Shown here: one piece after another, positions 7,213 to 15,066 of the stretch
How positions within the stretch are numbered: position 1 is the first letter of the stretch
How the letters are laid out: every line of letters begins with the position of its first letter
Assembly (NCBI GenBank): GCA_024690635.1
Contig: JAILOW010000067.1
Coordinates: 1-30,168, forward strand
Direction of reading: 5' to 3'
Length of the DNA: 30,168 nucleotides
Source: Butyrivibrio sp.
GTDB taxonomy: Bacteria > Bacillota_A > Clostridia > Lachnospirales > Lachnospiraceae
Program-made: the position numbers and the translations under genes
Notes under the pieces: generated by a model
The model's database searches: none
What the model saw: the letters and a program-made list of their open reading frames with translations, nothing else
What the model was told of the DNA's origin: nothing

Positions 7213-8988
7213 TTAAGTCTCGGCATCTTGCGGCTTTGGCGGCTTTACGTGATTCTTTTGGGACAGTTCAGAATCCAAAGCATCATGCAGTACCTGCATG
7301 GTTCCCCTGTTTTTGTGGTTCTTTGAGAACCAGTAGAAGCTTTTTTCAAGTTCTCCGGGATAATCCACATTCTGATCTGCCAAGGCATTTAGATCAGCCA
7401 TCTTTAAAAGTGCCCGGACATTCTCTTTTTCAATGCCGTAGGACAGCGCCTTTATTTCCGGAACTTCGCTTTTTACGGAAAAAGATATGTCACCCTTTTC
7501 GTCTTTACTGATTGTCCTGATATTAAGAGACGAGATCACAAACTTGCAGCTTCCGTATCCATGGGGTCTTGCATGTCCCAGCTTATAGCACAGATTACTG
7601 TCCTTTTTATTATCTCCAAATGAAATGACCCACATAAGATCATCAAGCTGCTGTTTTGTTATGCTGTCAAAATATATCCTGCTATGAAAAGTTCCCCCTG
7701 TCATCATCTCTATCTCACTTGGAAATTTCCCCAAAGGTGCATCGGTCGAAGGGTTAAAGTGCCAGTAAAACTTCCTTCCTCTGGGAGAAACCTCCTTCAG
7801 ATATCTGTATTTGGTGGAGGTTTTCCCTCCAATACGTTTCCCCTTTACTCCGTATATATCGTAGTTCCAATAGACCGCGTCCTCTGCAGGCTTTTTGAGA
7901 TAATATTCAAAAGCAGTATATTTGGGCAAACCAAGGGCATTTATTAAGCGATATTCACTTGAAATATCAGACGCAGGAAAAGCATCTGTAAACCGCAATC
8001 TGCTCTTGTATTCCTCCCCTTCTTTTGTTCCAAACAAAAGACATGCCGGGCACAGGCCTTCTTTGACCTCACAGGGAACATAATCTCCCATAACCTCTTT
8101 CCAGCTTCTTTTCCTTGGAATCCTTCCAACGGAGGCATTAGAAAGATAGACTATACGATCCTCCATAGAATCATCATCGCCGGATGTCGAAACACAGAAA
8201 TAATAAACAGGCACCCCATGGCCTTCTCCCCTAAGCTCTCTGTCGAGGGCATTCCTCAGGTCCCTTACAGGTCCGATGTTAATGTTGCGGATCTTTTTTC
8301 CGTAAAAAGAACTGTCACCCCCAAGGACAGAGCTCAGATCATCATAGGGTTCATTGCTATTCCACTTATTTATTAGTTTTCCTTTTTGAAGATAGGCTAT
8401 ATGATACGGTTTTCCGGTATTAACGGGGAAGTTGTACTGCACCACCCCATGCTTTTTTTCGTCATAATCTCCTGTCTTTACGGTAACTTCTCTATCATCA
8501 GGATAGTGAAATCCGGACCTTTCAGGATTTGCTTCGACCTTCTCCATAGCGACCACTTCACCCTCATAAAGGCTCCATATACCATTTTCATAGCAAAGAA
8601 GCCCCCTATCATGAAGAGCTCCGAATTTCGGAATTCTCTGACTCATCCTGTTTTTTTCACGCAAAACAAAGGGGACGCAGCTGTCCGTTGCCGCCTCAAA
8701 GGCAGACCTTATAATGCCTCTTAACTTGCTTGCGGGAATGGCATACTGCATAGTGCCGTCACCATCAGGAAGCTTCAAAAAAGCACATTTTCTTTTCCCG
8801 TTATCCTTATAAAATTTACCGGGAATAATGAGTGGAGTCTTTATATAAATTTCCAGATCAAACCAGCCGGAAACAAGGCTTTCTCCCTCCTTTGAAAAAA
8901 CCTCTTCTCTTTTTTTCTTATGCCCGGGATTATTTATCTCTCCGCCAAAGGGCACAAAATTATAGGGATTTACAAATGTATCCTTCAA
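7213..8988 (-). CDS. Type III-D Cas7-like RAMP protein, TIGR03986 type (Cas7 with insertion)
   Basis: This 591-aa protein opens with NPYNFVPF (about 7-14), the hallmark start of the TIGR03986 RAMP family of type III-D systems. A Cas7-type loop (YAIPASKLRGIIRSAFE) follows at about 80-97, and a Cys-containing RAMP motif GLCPACLLFGTKEG with RLRFTDAFP lies mid-protein. By position and size it corresponds to the Cas7-insertion subunit of the III-Dv effector, at the end of the Cas7 filament near the 3' side of the crRNA. The start codon is TTG at 8988: an in-frame TAG precedes it directly, and AGGAAA lies at usable distance, so the conserved N-terminus requires TTG. Last gene of the cas operon. Confidence 0.88.
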   Translation of the reverse strand: MKDTFVNPYNFVPFGGEINNPGHKKKREEVFSKEGESLVSGWFDLEIYIKTPLIIPGKFYKDNGKRKCAFLKLPDGDGTMQYAIPASKLRGIIRSAFEAATDSCVPFVLREKNRMSQRIPKFGALHDRGLLCYENGIWSLYEGEVVAMEKVEANPERSGFHYPDDREVTVKTGDYDEKKHGVVQYNFPVNTGKPYHIAYLQKGKLINKWNSNEPYDDLSSVLGGDSSFYGKKIRNINIGPVRDLRNALDRELRGEGHGVPVYYFCVSTSGDDDSMEDRIVYLSNASVGRIPRKRSWKEVMGDYVPCEVKEGLCPACLLFGTKEGEEYKSRLRFTDAFPASDISSEYRLINALGLPKYTAFEYYLKKPAEDAVYWNYDIYGVKGKRIGGKTSTKYRYLKEVSPRGRKFYWHFNPSTDAPLGKFPSEIEMMTGGTFHSRIYFDSITKQQLDDLMWVISFGDNKKDSNLCYKLGHARPHGYGSCKFVISSLNIRTISKDEKGDISFSVKSEVPEIKALSYGIEKENVRALLKMADLNALADQNVDYPGELEKSFYWFSKNHKNRGTMQVLHDALDSELSQKNHVKPPKPQDAET

Positions 8989-9000
8989 CTATGTTTCCTT

Positions 9001-9444
9001 TCACGGCAAAAGGCCGCATACTCTGTTGTCTGCGGCATAAGCCATTCCGTTTTCATCATAATCTACAAAGGTCACTATCTTTGCCTGCTGAGCTTTTGAT
9101 ATCTCAGGCACATCTCTTCCTTTAAACATAGACCTGTCTATCTTCTGAAATCTTACATAGTACATATCCTCAGGGATATTCGGTTTTTTCTCCGAAGCAA
9201 GGCGCCAGAAAAAATCTTCTCCGATACAGTTTCTCGTGATCAAAAGCTCTTTGTCATCATCAAATATCCTTGCTTCCAAAAGATCCTCTGTGGAAAGATT
9301 TCCGTCATAGATTCCCATCTTAAATTCATCGGGATACATTGCAAAAAAAGTCATGCCGTTGAGTTTATCTTTGCTTTCGGACATGTATTTATCAATTTCA
9401 GATGACGGGCCTGAGCCCTTTTCCTTTATCCATGGTTTTGACAT
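9001..9444 (-). CDS. csx19: Csx19-like small subunit of the type III-D complex
   Basis: The 147-aa protein has the segment LLEARIFDDDKELLITR (about 55-71) followed by a Phe/Trp-rich stretch and VRFQKID, matching what I recall of the TIGR03984/Csx19 family, a III-D-specific subunit. The gene lies between the double Cas7 gene (1-base gap) and the TIGR03986 gene (12-base gap), exactly where csx19 stands in type III-Dv loci. GGAGG precedes ATG 9444. Csx19 is a structural component of the III-Dv complex. Family assignment rests on pattern and position, not on a search. Confidence 0.65.
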   Translation of the reverse strand: MSKPWIKEKGSGPSSEIDKYMSESKDKLNGMTFFAMYPDEFKMGIYDGNLSTEDLLEARIFDDDKELLITRNCIGEDFFWRLASEKKPNIPEDMYYVRFQKIDRSMFKGRDVPEISKAQQAKIVTFVDYDENGMAYAADNRVCGLLP

Positions 9445-9445
9445 A

Positions 9446-10723
9446 TCATGCCTCCAACAGATCTTTGGTGTTTATGTCACCACTGTTTTGTAAACGTCCG
9501 GTAACAAGCTGTGTTCTGTCATTACCGTTAACCGAAAAGCTCTTAAATCTGAGCCTTCCGCGACCTGTTCCGCTTTCACTGCCTATGGCAAAAAGACCAA
9601 GCTGCAGATCATATATAGCCTGGGCAAGTAGCTGCTTTTGAAGTGAGCCGGCTTCAGGTGACAGTGATATCTCAAGTTCGCCGCTTCCTCCGTAGCAAAG
9701 TTCTGCCGTAAACAGTCCTGTAACTTTAGGTGTACCGGTAAATCTCTCCACGGCATTTCTGGTTACCACAGCGTTCTTACCACCGGTTATCTCACACTCC
9801 GAAAAATGTATCTTTGATGCAGTATAGATTTTTTGTCTTTCATCCTTTATTCCAAAAAGCTCATCCACCTGCTTTTTGTCTATGCCAAGCTCTCTGCAAA
9901 GTTTCAGCATATGATGCCTGAAGGATCCTGCCAGAGTGGTTCCTGATATAACGGGATTTCCCCTGAGATTTCTAAGCGGGATCCTGTCGGGAGAAAATCC
10001 GTTTTCAGCTCTATCCACCCTTGCTGTGGGAACAGATATGGAAAAGTTACCATCTATCATGAATTCTGTATGAATTCTTGTCCAAAGAGACGTATCCGCA
10101 GTCTTTCCTGAAAGCTCCCTTTCAGTTTCAAAAGAGCTGTCGTCTTTTTTATAGGGATCGAAATCAAGCCAAGAGGAAAGATCCTCCGGGAAAGTAAAAA
10201 CCTTCTTTTTTACAATCGCTTTCATTTGCCCGAAGCCCCTTGAGTTTCCTGCTCCAAATCCAATACCGTATTCCTGTATCTCCAAAAACAACGGATCCAG
10301 TATTTCTTCTATTTCCTTTTTGTATGATTCTTCATCCCCCTGCCATTCAACGATGGAAACATAAGGATATTCTGTCTCAGCTATCTCGTAATCATATTTA
10401 TTAAGGACAGCTCCCCATTCATTAAGATGAACTCCGTCCCTTACGCTTATCTTGACAGGGACCGTTTCTTTCAGGGTGGCGTCTCCCACTATCACCTTGC
10501 TGCCAGCAAACCCTCCGCTTGCAGTTTCTCCGCCAAAAAGATCATAGGAAGCCTCATCAGACATCATCGAGCGCAAAACTCCCGCAATACTAAAGCCGGG
10601 GATAAAGGGCATTCCCCTTTTATCCAGAGCAAGGTCTTTGCTGGTTCTTTCACTGTCGGCTACGCTTATCCTAAGAGGTGATCTCTGGGTAAAGGTAAGC
10701 TCGTAATATAATTTTTTCTTCAT
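9446..10723 (-). CDS. Double Cas7 RAMP protein (Cas7-2x)
   Basis: Two Cas7-like domains are visible. The first has a KDLALDKRGMPFIPG loop at about 29-43 with a candidate catalytic Asp near residue 30, a FSIAGVLRS helix, and a Gly-rich GIGFGAGNSRGFGQM segment near 153-167. The second repeats the plan at about 215-425, with SPDRIPLRN then PVISGTTLAGSFRH (candidate Asp near 247) and a late Gly-rich GSESGTGRGRLRF loop. The family binds crRNA and cleaves target RNA at intervals using such Asp residues. ATG 10723 is chosen over GTG 10726 because GGAGG then stands 6 bases upstream. It follows the Cas7-Cas5-Cas11 gene with 3 bases between. Confidence 0.85.
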   Translation of the reverse strand: MKKKLYYELTFTQRSPLRISVADSERTSKDLALDKRGMPFIPGFSIAGVLRSMMSDEASYDLFGGETASGGFAGSKVIVGDATLKETVPVKISVRDGVHLNEWGAVLNKYDYEIAETEYPYVSIVEWQGDEESYKKEIEEILDPLFLEIQEYGIGFGAGNSRGFGQMKAIVKKKVFTFPEDLSSWLDFDPYKKDDSSFETERELSGKTADTSLWTRIHTEFMIDGNFSISVPTARVDRAENGFSPDRIPLRNLRGNPVISGTTLAGSFRHHMLKLCRELGIDKKQVDELFGIKDERQKIYTASKIHFSECEITGGKNAVVTRNAVERFTGTPKVTGLFTAELCYGGSGELEISLSPEAGSLQKQLLAQAIYDLQLGLFAIGSESGTGRGRLRFKSFSVNGNDRTQLVTGRLQNSGDINTKDLLEA

Positions 10724-10726
10724 CAC

Positions 10727-12901
10727 TTACCTCCTCCTTGAATAGTGAAGCGATTGCATAACAATATCCAAAGGCCTCTTCCAGTCCGCCTCGATCAACC
10801 TTTGGACCTCGGGATCCATCTGCATGTTCTCCATTTCGCTCTCTTTTAGTCCAAGCATGGCGCTTACAGATAAGCTTTTTCTGTTCTTTCCGTATATTTC
10901 GTCAAGAAGCTCATGGCACTCATATCTTCGTCCCGCGTTTGAGCTGTCCACGTCGTTTTTCTTAATGCGGTCTATGCTCTTTCTAAGGTCCGCATAATCC
11001 GTTGCCTCAAAGGCCATAAGTCGCAGCCTGTGAACAGGTATACCGTTTCGTTTTTTATTTCCAACTTCCGGAATATCTTTGGGAATCTTTTTACCGCGAA
11101 GAAGCAGGAACATCTCAGCAACTTTTTTTGCGTTGGAAGATATGACTTCATCATAGACCCTCGCCAAAACTGCATTTTTGAACAGTTTGCAGTATTGTCC
11201 GGGGTTGATCGGAGCATCCGAAGGTCTGTCTGCCTCGCAGCTACGTATATCCCTGATCCCATTTATCTCAGAGCCTGAAAACAGTCCACAAAGGCCAAAG
11301 CCCTCCTGCCTGTTTCTGCCGACAAAAATTTCTTTAGGGTACCTGTCTTTTGCAGCCTTGAAACAAAAAACGCTCCCTGCAGCCACCGCATGAACAAGAG
11401 GCTTTTGCATGCGCCACATGGCCTGATAGCCTCCGATGGTCTTAAAGCTCACAAGATCCATAACGTCCTCAGGAATACTGTCCGCAAGGCCCAGCTCCTT
11501 TGCCAGAGCCTTTCTTATGTCCTTATCCAAAACAGCTACGGGCCCATCCTCACTGTTTATGAGCATGTCCGACTTAAGGATCACAAAAACAGGCTCTCCG
11601 TTTTTTACAGAAAAAGCCTCTGTTTCATAAGGCTTTGGAGAAAAAATATCCGTCACTCTGCAGCATGAATACTGTGCAGATCTGCTTTTTCCAAAGCGAA
11701 GATCTCCTAAGCAAAGGATCCTTGCCACAGTATTTACCAGTCTTCCGGGCGCTATCACCCTTCCGGAAAAGACATAACCTTTATCTATATGATCCATGAA
11801 AAAAGCTTCACCACCGGCATTTAGAGCTCTATGAGCCGTTGCCTTTATGGGAATATCCGATAAAATCGCTCCGTCATTTCCAATTGTCATATATCCCGTT
11901 TCTACAGTCTTTGGCTTTAATGCTCTCCATCCACTGTCTTCACCACCTGCGAACCTGTTGATAAGTCTTCCGCCATCATTTTTAAGGGATGCGATCATAA
12001 GAGGTACAGGGAAAGACCTTTCACCGTTTACACAGGGCGTAAGATCCGACCAGATAGCCGTTCCGTCAAGAAACAGACTGTCAAACTCAGCCGATTTTTC
12101 ATGGTTTTTAAGATACTTTCCCGCCAGGGCACCTATAAGGTTTTTGGCCGGTATATGTGACTTAGCTCCATCAAAACCGTTTATGACAAGAGGAGAAACA
12201 TTTGTAAGTCTGTATTCAAGACTGTATAGCCTGTCAGCATCAAGATTCTCAAAACTGATCTCTTTATTGTTATCAACAGTTCCGGCTTCGTAGATAAGTG
12301 AGACATTACCAAGCCCTCTGTTTCTGCCAAAGCCCATATGCCTCACCGCCTTGCAGCAAAGCTTTAGAAGCTCCTCATATTCCTTTTTTCCGGCGAGCGT
12401 GGCATAAGCGATAAATTCAAGTTCTCTGCTCTTATTTTTATCAAGAGGATCATAGTGCACCAGAACATTCAGCGTTCGAAGCGTTCCCGGCCCTTTGTCG
12501 TCACCCTTCATGCTCATCTGAAATCTTCTGTAAGTATACATACCGGAGATATTGCCCGGATGGACTGCCTTCTTTTCAATATCAGTTCCTTTTTTAGCAA
12601 GTTCCTCAATGGTGCTGTACACCTCTTCTATATCGGGAAGAAGCCCGTCGTTTATATAAAGAGCTCCACTGCGTCCCTTCTCATCACCAAAAAGTCCTTG
12701 GATGTCATCTTTCGTATAACCTGAAAGTCCAAGCTCAAGAAGCTCTTTTGCCGCTTCACGAAGGCACCCTTTTATCCTCCTTGCAGGAATAAAAGGGATG
12801 CCGTATCTGTCCGTGCATATATCAGTTTGTACACGGGTTCCCTGATTCTGCCCTGTGGACAGACACATATCCGAATGGAGGGTGATCCTGATCCCACTCA
12901 T
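10727..12901 (-). CDS. Cas7-Cas5-Cas11 fusion (Csx10-like) of type III-D
   Basis: At 724 aa this is far longer than a single RAMP. Residues 1-215 are a Cas7 domain: TDICTDRYGIPFIPARRIKG with candidate catalytic Asp27, and MGFGRNRGLGNV as Gly-rich loop near 190-200. Residues about 225-560 form a second RAMP of Csx10/Cas5 type (LEYRLTNVSPLVINGFDG, HIPAKNLIGALAG, then a VGRNRQEGFGLCGLF loop). Residues about 565-724 are helical and charged, fitting a Cas11-like small subunit. This order equals the Cas7-Cas5-Cas11 fusion of the Synechocystis type III-Dv complex. The start overlaps the Cas10 stop by 4 bases. The protein would cap the crRNA 5' handle, contribute one target-cleavage site and contact Cas10. 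The Cas11 boundary is inference. Confidence 0.82.
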   Translation of the reverse strand: MSGIRITLHSDMCLSTGQNQGTRVQTDICTDRYGIPFIPARRIKGCLREAAKELLELGLSGYTKDDIQGLFGDEKGRSGALYINDGLLPDIEEVYSTIEELAKKGTDIEKKAVHPGNISGMYTYRRFQMSMKGDDKGPGTLRTLNVLVHYDPLDKNKSRELEFIAYATLAGKKEYEELLKLCCKAVRHMGFGRNRGLGNVSLIYEAGTVDNNKEISFENLDADRLYSLEYRLTNVSPLVINGFDGAKSHIPAKNLIGALAGKYLKNHEKSAEFDSLFLDGTAIWSDLTPCVNGERSFPVPLMIASLKNDGGRLINRFAGGEDSGWRALKPKTVETGYMTIGNDGAILSDIPIKATAHRALNAGGEAFFMDHIDKGYVFSGRVIAPGRLVNTVARILCLGDLRFGKSRSAQYSCCRVTDIFSPKPYETEAFSVKNGEPVFVILKSDMLINSEDGPVAVLDKDIRKALAKELGLADSIPEDVMDLVSFKTIGGYQAMWRMQKPLVHAVAAGSVFCFKAAKDRYPKEIFVGRNRQEGFGLCGLFSGSEINGIRDIRSCEADRPSDAPINPGQYCKLFKNAVLARVYDEVISSNAKKVAEMFLLLRGKKIPKDIPEVGNKKRNGIPVHRLRLMAFEATDYADLRKSIDRIKKNDVDSSNAGRRYECHELLDEIYGKNRKSLSVSAMLGLKESEMENMQMDPEVQRLIEADWKRPLDIVMQSLHYSRRR

Positions 12902-14340
12902 ACATTTACCCCCTCAAACCAAATATCCATGATTCCGGAAAGATCATATATAGCACGGAGCAAGAGCTCCACATCCTGCGCAAAAAGATCTGTAAGCTCC
13001 TCATAGAGTCCCTTATGCCTTGCGTATACTCTTTCAAGGATCTGTCTTCCCTCGATAATGCTGCTCTCACAAGCATTTCCAAGCTCCTTGATGACAGTCC
13101 TTGTGACACCGCGCCTGCGCAATATCTCTTCAAGTTCTGCAAGCTTTTCATATTCTTTGAGGGTCTGCCTTCCCTCTGTCAAAAGCCAGGGCCTTGCCAT
13201 GCTTGCCGTGATATTCTGCCTGTCCCTTATGGTATCAAGGTCTCCCGCAGTGCCGGTTATAAACTGGAAGTCAACCCATCCCTCTTCAGGTGCATCATCT
13301 TTTCCGGTATGTACCATCTTTTTGGCGCTGTCGCAGACTTGTTCGGCAATAGAATAGGCATCAGCAAAAGGATAGCGCCTGTGGAAAAGACTTATTCCTG
13401 CGCAGGAGCTGTATTTCCAGGGTGAATCGGAGTTGTAGTCGCGTACCGCGTTTAGATAAACTCTTGTATACTCAAGAGCATACTTTGCGTTGCATATAAA
13501 GGTAAGATCATCGCCATCTGCTACGATCAGCCTGTAATCTGCAGTCTTTATCTCGCTGTCCTGACTTTTAAGCTTGTTAACAAGCTCTTCATGGTACTCC
13601 TCAACTGCCTTAAGTCCCGCTACATTAAAGACCTGCGAAGTTGTTTTTGTAAAAAGGCGCATGCTGTTTACGCATTTGTCATACTCTGTCTCATCACGCA
13701 GAAACTTCATGATCTTGCTGCCCATGTTATTGCCGTCCGCATGCACCACCGCCAAAAGATCCACAGGTCCTGTTCCTGCGATATCCATAGGAGATGGCAC
13801 ACTACCACCATCTTCGTAGCTTTTCTTTCTACCGGCTTCTTTTTTTGAAAAGCTCTCAAAAGACTCCTGCCATGCATCGGAAAAAGGAAGTATAAACTCA
13901 TCCCTTCCGGGATACATCCTGCTTTTTTCAATTTCAGATCTGTTCATAAGAGCTGCGTAGTCCGCCCTGTAATCTCCGGTAAAATCCGTATATACCGCCA
14001 TGGGAATCATGCCGGGATAGTCCACAAGGATTTTGTAGGAAAAGGCTCTGTTTAAAGCCTTAAAGGTATCAAAAGAGTCAAAAAGAACCGTGAGATTGCC
14101 GCCTCCTCTAAAGAGCTCGGAAATTGTAAGCTCTCCGGCTTCCATTCTTTTTTGGGTGTCCTTTATATCGAAAGTGTTGTCATCAGCTTCATCAAAAGAA
14201 AGCCCGAGAGTTTTTGCAACTTCAAAAAGCTCATCCCAGGCTCTGCTTATGTTGGCGGAAGCGCCAATGATCTCGATCATTTTGTTGGTCTTAAATATAT
14301 AATCCTGCTTGGATCTGATGGTGTACTGGGCAAGTATCAT
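12898..14340 (-). CDS. cas10: Compact Cas10 lacking an HD domain, predicted cyclic oligoadenylate synthase
   Basis: The 480-aa protein is much shorter than usual Cas10 (commonly 700-1000). It begins directly with palm-1 (KQDYIF, IIGAS near 11-28; degenerate GGGN near 79-82). Palm-2 has the metal-binding HADGNNMG at 200-207 and the cyclase motif as DGDD at 275-278 instead of GGDD; both metal-binding Asp residues are kept. A helical C-terminal part follows from about 390. No HD nuclease motif is present, so DNA cleavage is not expected. Upon target RNA binding it should convert ATP to cyclic oligoadenylate. ATG 14340 abuts the TAA of the TM-SAVED gene and has GGAG upstream. Confidence 0.88.
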   Translation of the reverse strand: MILAQYTIRSKQDYIFKTNKMIEIIGASANISRAWDELFEVAKTLGLSFDEADDNTFDIKDTQKRMEAGELTISELFRGGGNLTVLFDSFDTFKALNRAFSYKILVDYPGMIPMAVYTDFTGDYRADYAALMNRSEIEKSRMYPGRDEFILPFSDAWQESFESFSKKEAGRKKSYEDGGSVPSPMDIAGTGPVDLLAVVHADGNNMGSKIMKFLRDETEYDKCVNSMRLFTKTTSQVFNVAGLKAVEEYHEELVNKLKSQDSEIKTADYRLIVADGDDLTFICNAKYALEYTRVYLNAVRDYNSDSPWKYSSCAGISLFHRRYPFADAYSIAEQVCDSAKKMVHTGKDDAPEEGWVDFQFITGTAGDLDTIRDRQNITASMARPWLLTEGRQTLKEYEKLAELEEILRRRGVTRTVIKELGNACESSIIEGRQILERVYARHKGLYEELTDLFAQDVELLLRAIYDLSGIMDIWFEGVNV

Positions 14341-15051
14341 TTACTCTTCTCCCCTGTTTTCTACCGGTCCCATCTGGATGTATTTCTGCGGAAGATCCCT
14401 TACGTATCTGTAAAAGATCACTGTCTTTTTATTGGAAAAATAAGGTGTGATATAAGCTGCAACACCCACAGGAGCAGCAATAAAAACATGAAGCCTCTGG
14501 ATTCCGTTTTCGCTCATGATAGCAAAGACTTTTTTGATGCATTCCTGAAACTCGGACATATAATCAACAATTGTTCCATCGTTTGGCATATCCGCTTTTC
14601 GGGTTATGGAAAGAGCTCCGGAGATATCTTTGTCTATCTTTAGCTCCATGTACGCGCTGCCTGAGTTTATCACCTCATCAGAATAGCTTCCCGAAGAAAA
14701 AGATATAGGTTCAAGTTCTCTTAATGGGATATCATCTCCCGTAAGGCTTGAAAGATAGGCTGCCACATCAGCATGAACATCGTTTGAAAGAGATACCGTA
14801 AGGATCATGTCCTTACTGGTTGCGTATAGATGCTGTTTTTCTCTGTTCTCCAAAAGCTTTCTGGTGTTGTTCCAGGCAAGGAGCGCAAGGATCACGGTCA
14901 CGTACTGAAGGTAGCTGCTGATATTGGCAAACATTGTAACTCCGAATAAAAGCGAGAGCACCGCTGTGATGGCGCCTGCCAGCAGAAGTGACCAGGTTAC
15001 AGTCCATATCTCCTTTTTATATCTCTTAAAAAAAGATCCGATCTTTTTCAT
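14341..15051 (-). CDS. 2TM-SAVED protein, putative membrane effector of the CRISPR signalling pathway
   Basis: This 236-aa protein has two N-terminal hydrophobic segments (about 16-41 and 46-61), a short linker and a C-terminal region resembling a SAVED sensor domain, including QRLHVFIAAPVGVAAYITPYF and then VIFYRYV. That pattern (LH-F-AAP, then a strand with Y) is characteristic of SAVED domains, which bind cyclic oligonucleotides. Comparable 2TM-SAVED proteins are known from CBASS (Cap14), and membrane-anchored CARF effectors such as Cam1 are known from type III CRISPR. It lies between the CARF-HEPN gene (15-base gap) and cas10 (no gap). Predicted action is membrane disruption or a channel after binding the Cas10 product. 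GGAG lies 8 bases before ATG 15051. Confidence 0.75.
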   Translation of the reverse strand: MKKIGSFFKRYKKEIWTVTWSLLLAGAITAVLSLLFGVTMFANISSYLQYVTVILALLAWNNTRKLLENREKQHLYATSKDMILTVSLSNDVHADVAAYLSSLTGDDIPLRELEPISFSSGSYSDEVINSGSAYMELKIDKDISGALSITRKADMPNDGTIVDYMSEFQECIKKVFAIMSENGIQRLHVFIAAPVGVAAYITPYFSNKKTVIFYRYVRDLPQKYIQMGPVENRGEE

Positions 15052-15066
15052 ATACTTTTCTCCGTA

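Noticed and set aside
12898..14340. HD nuclease domain in Cas10
   Set aside because: The protein begins at palm-1 and has no HD dipeptide with the expected flanking His/Asp pattern; no separate HD gene is seen in the operon.
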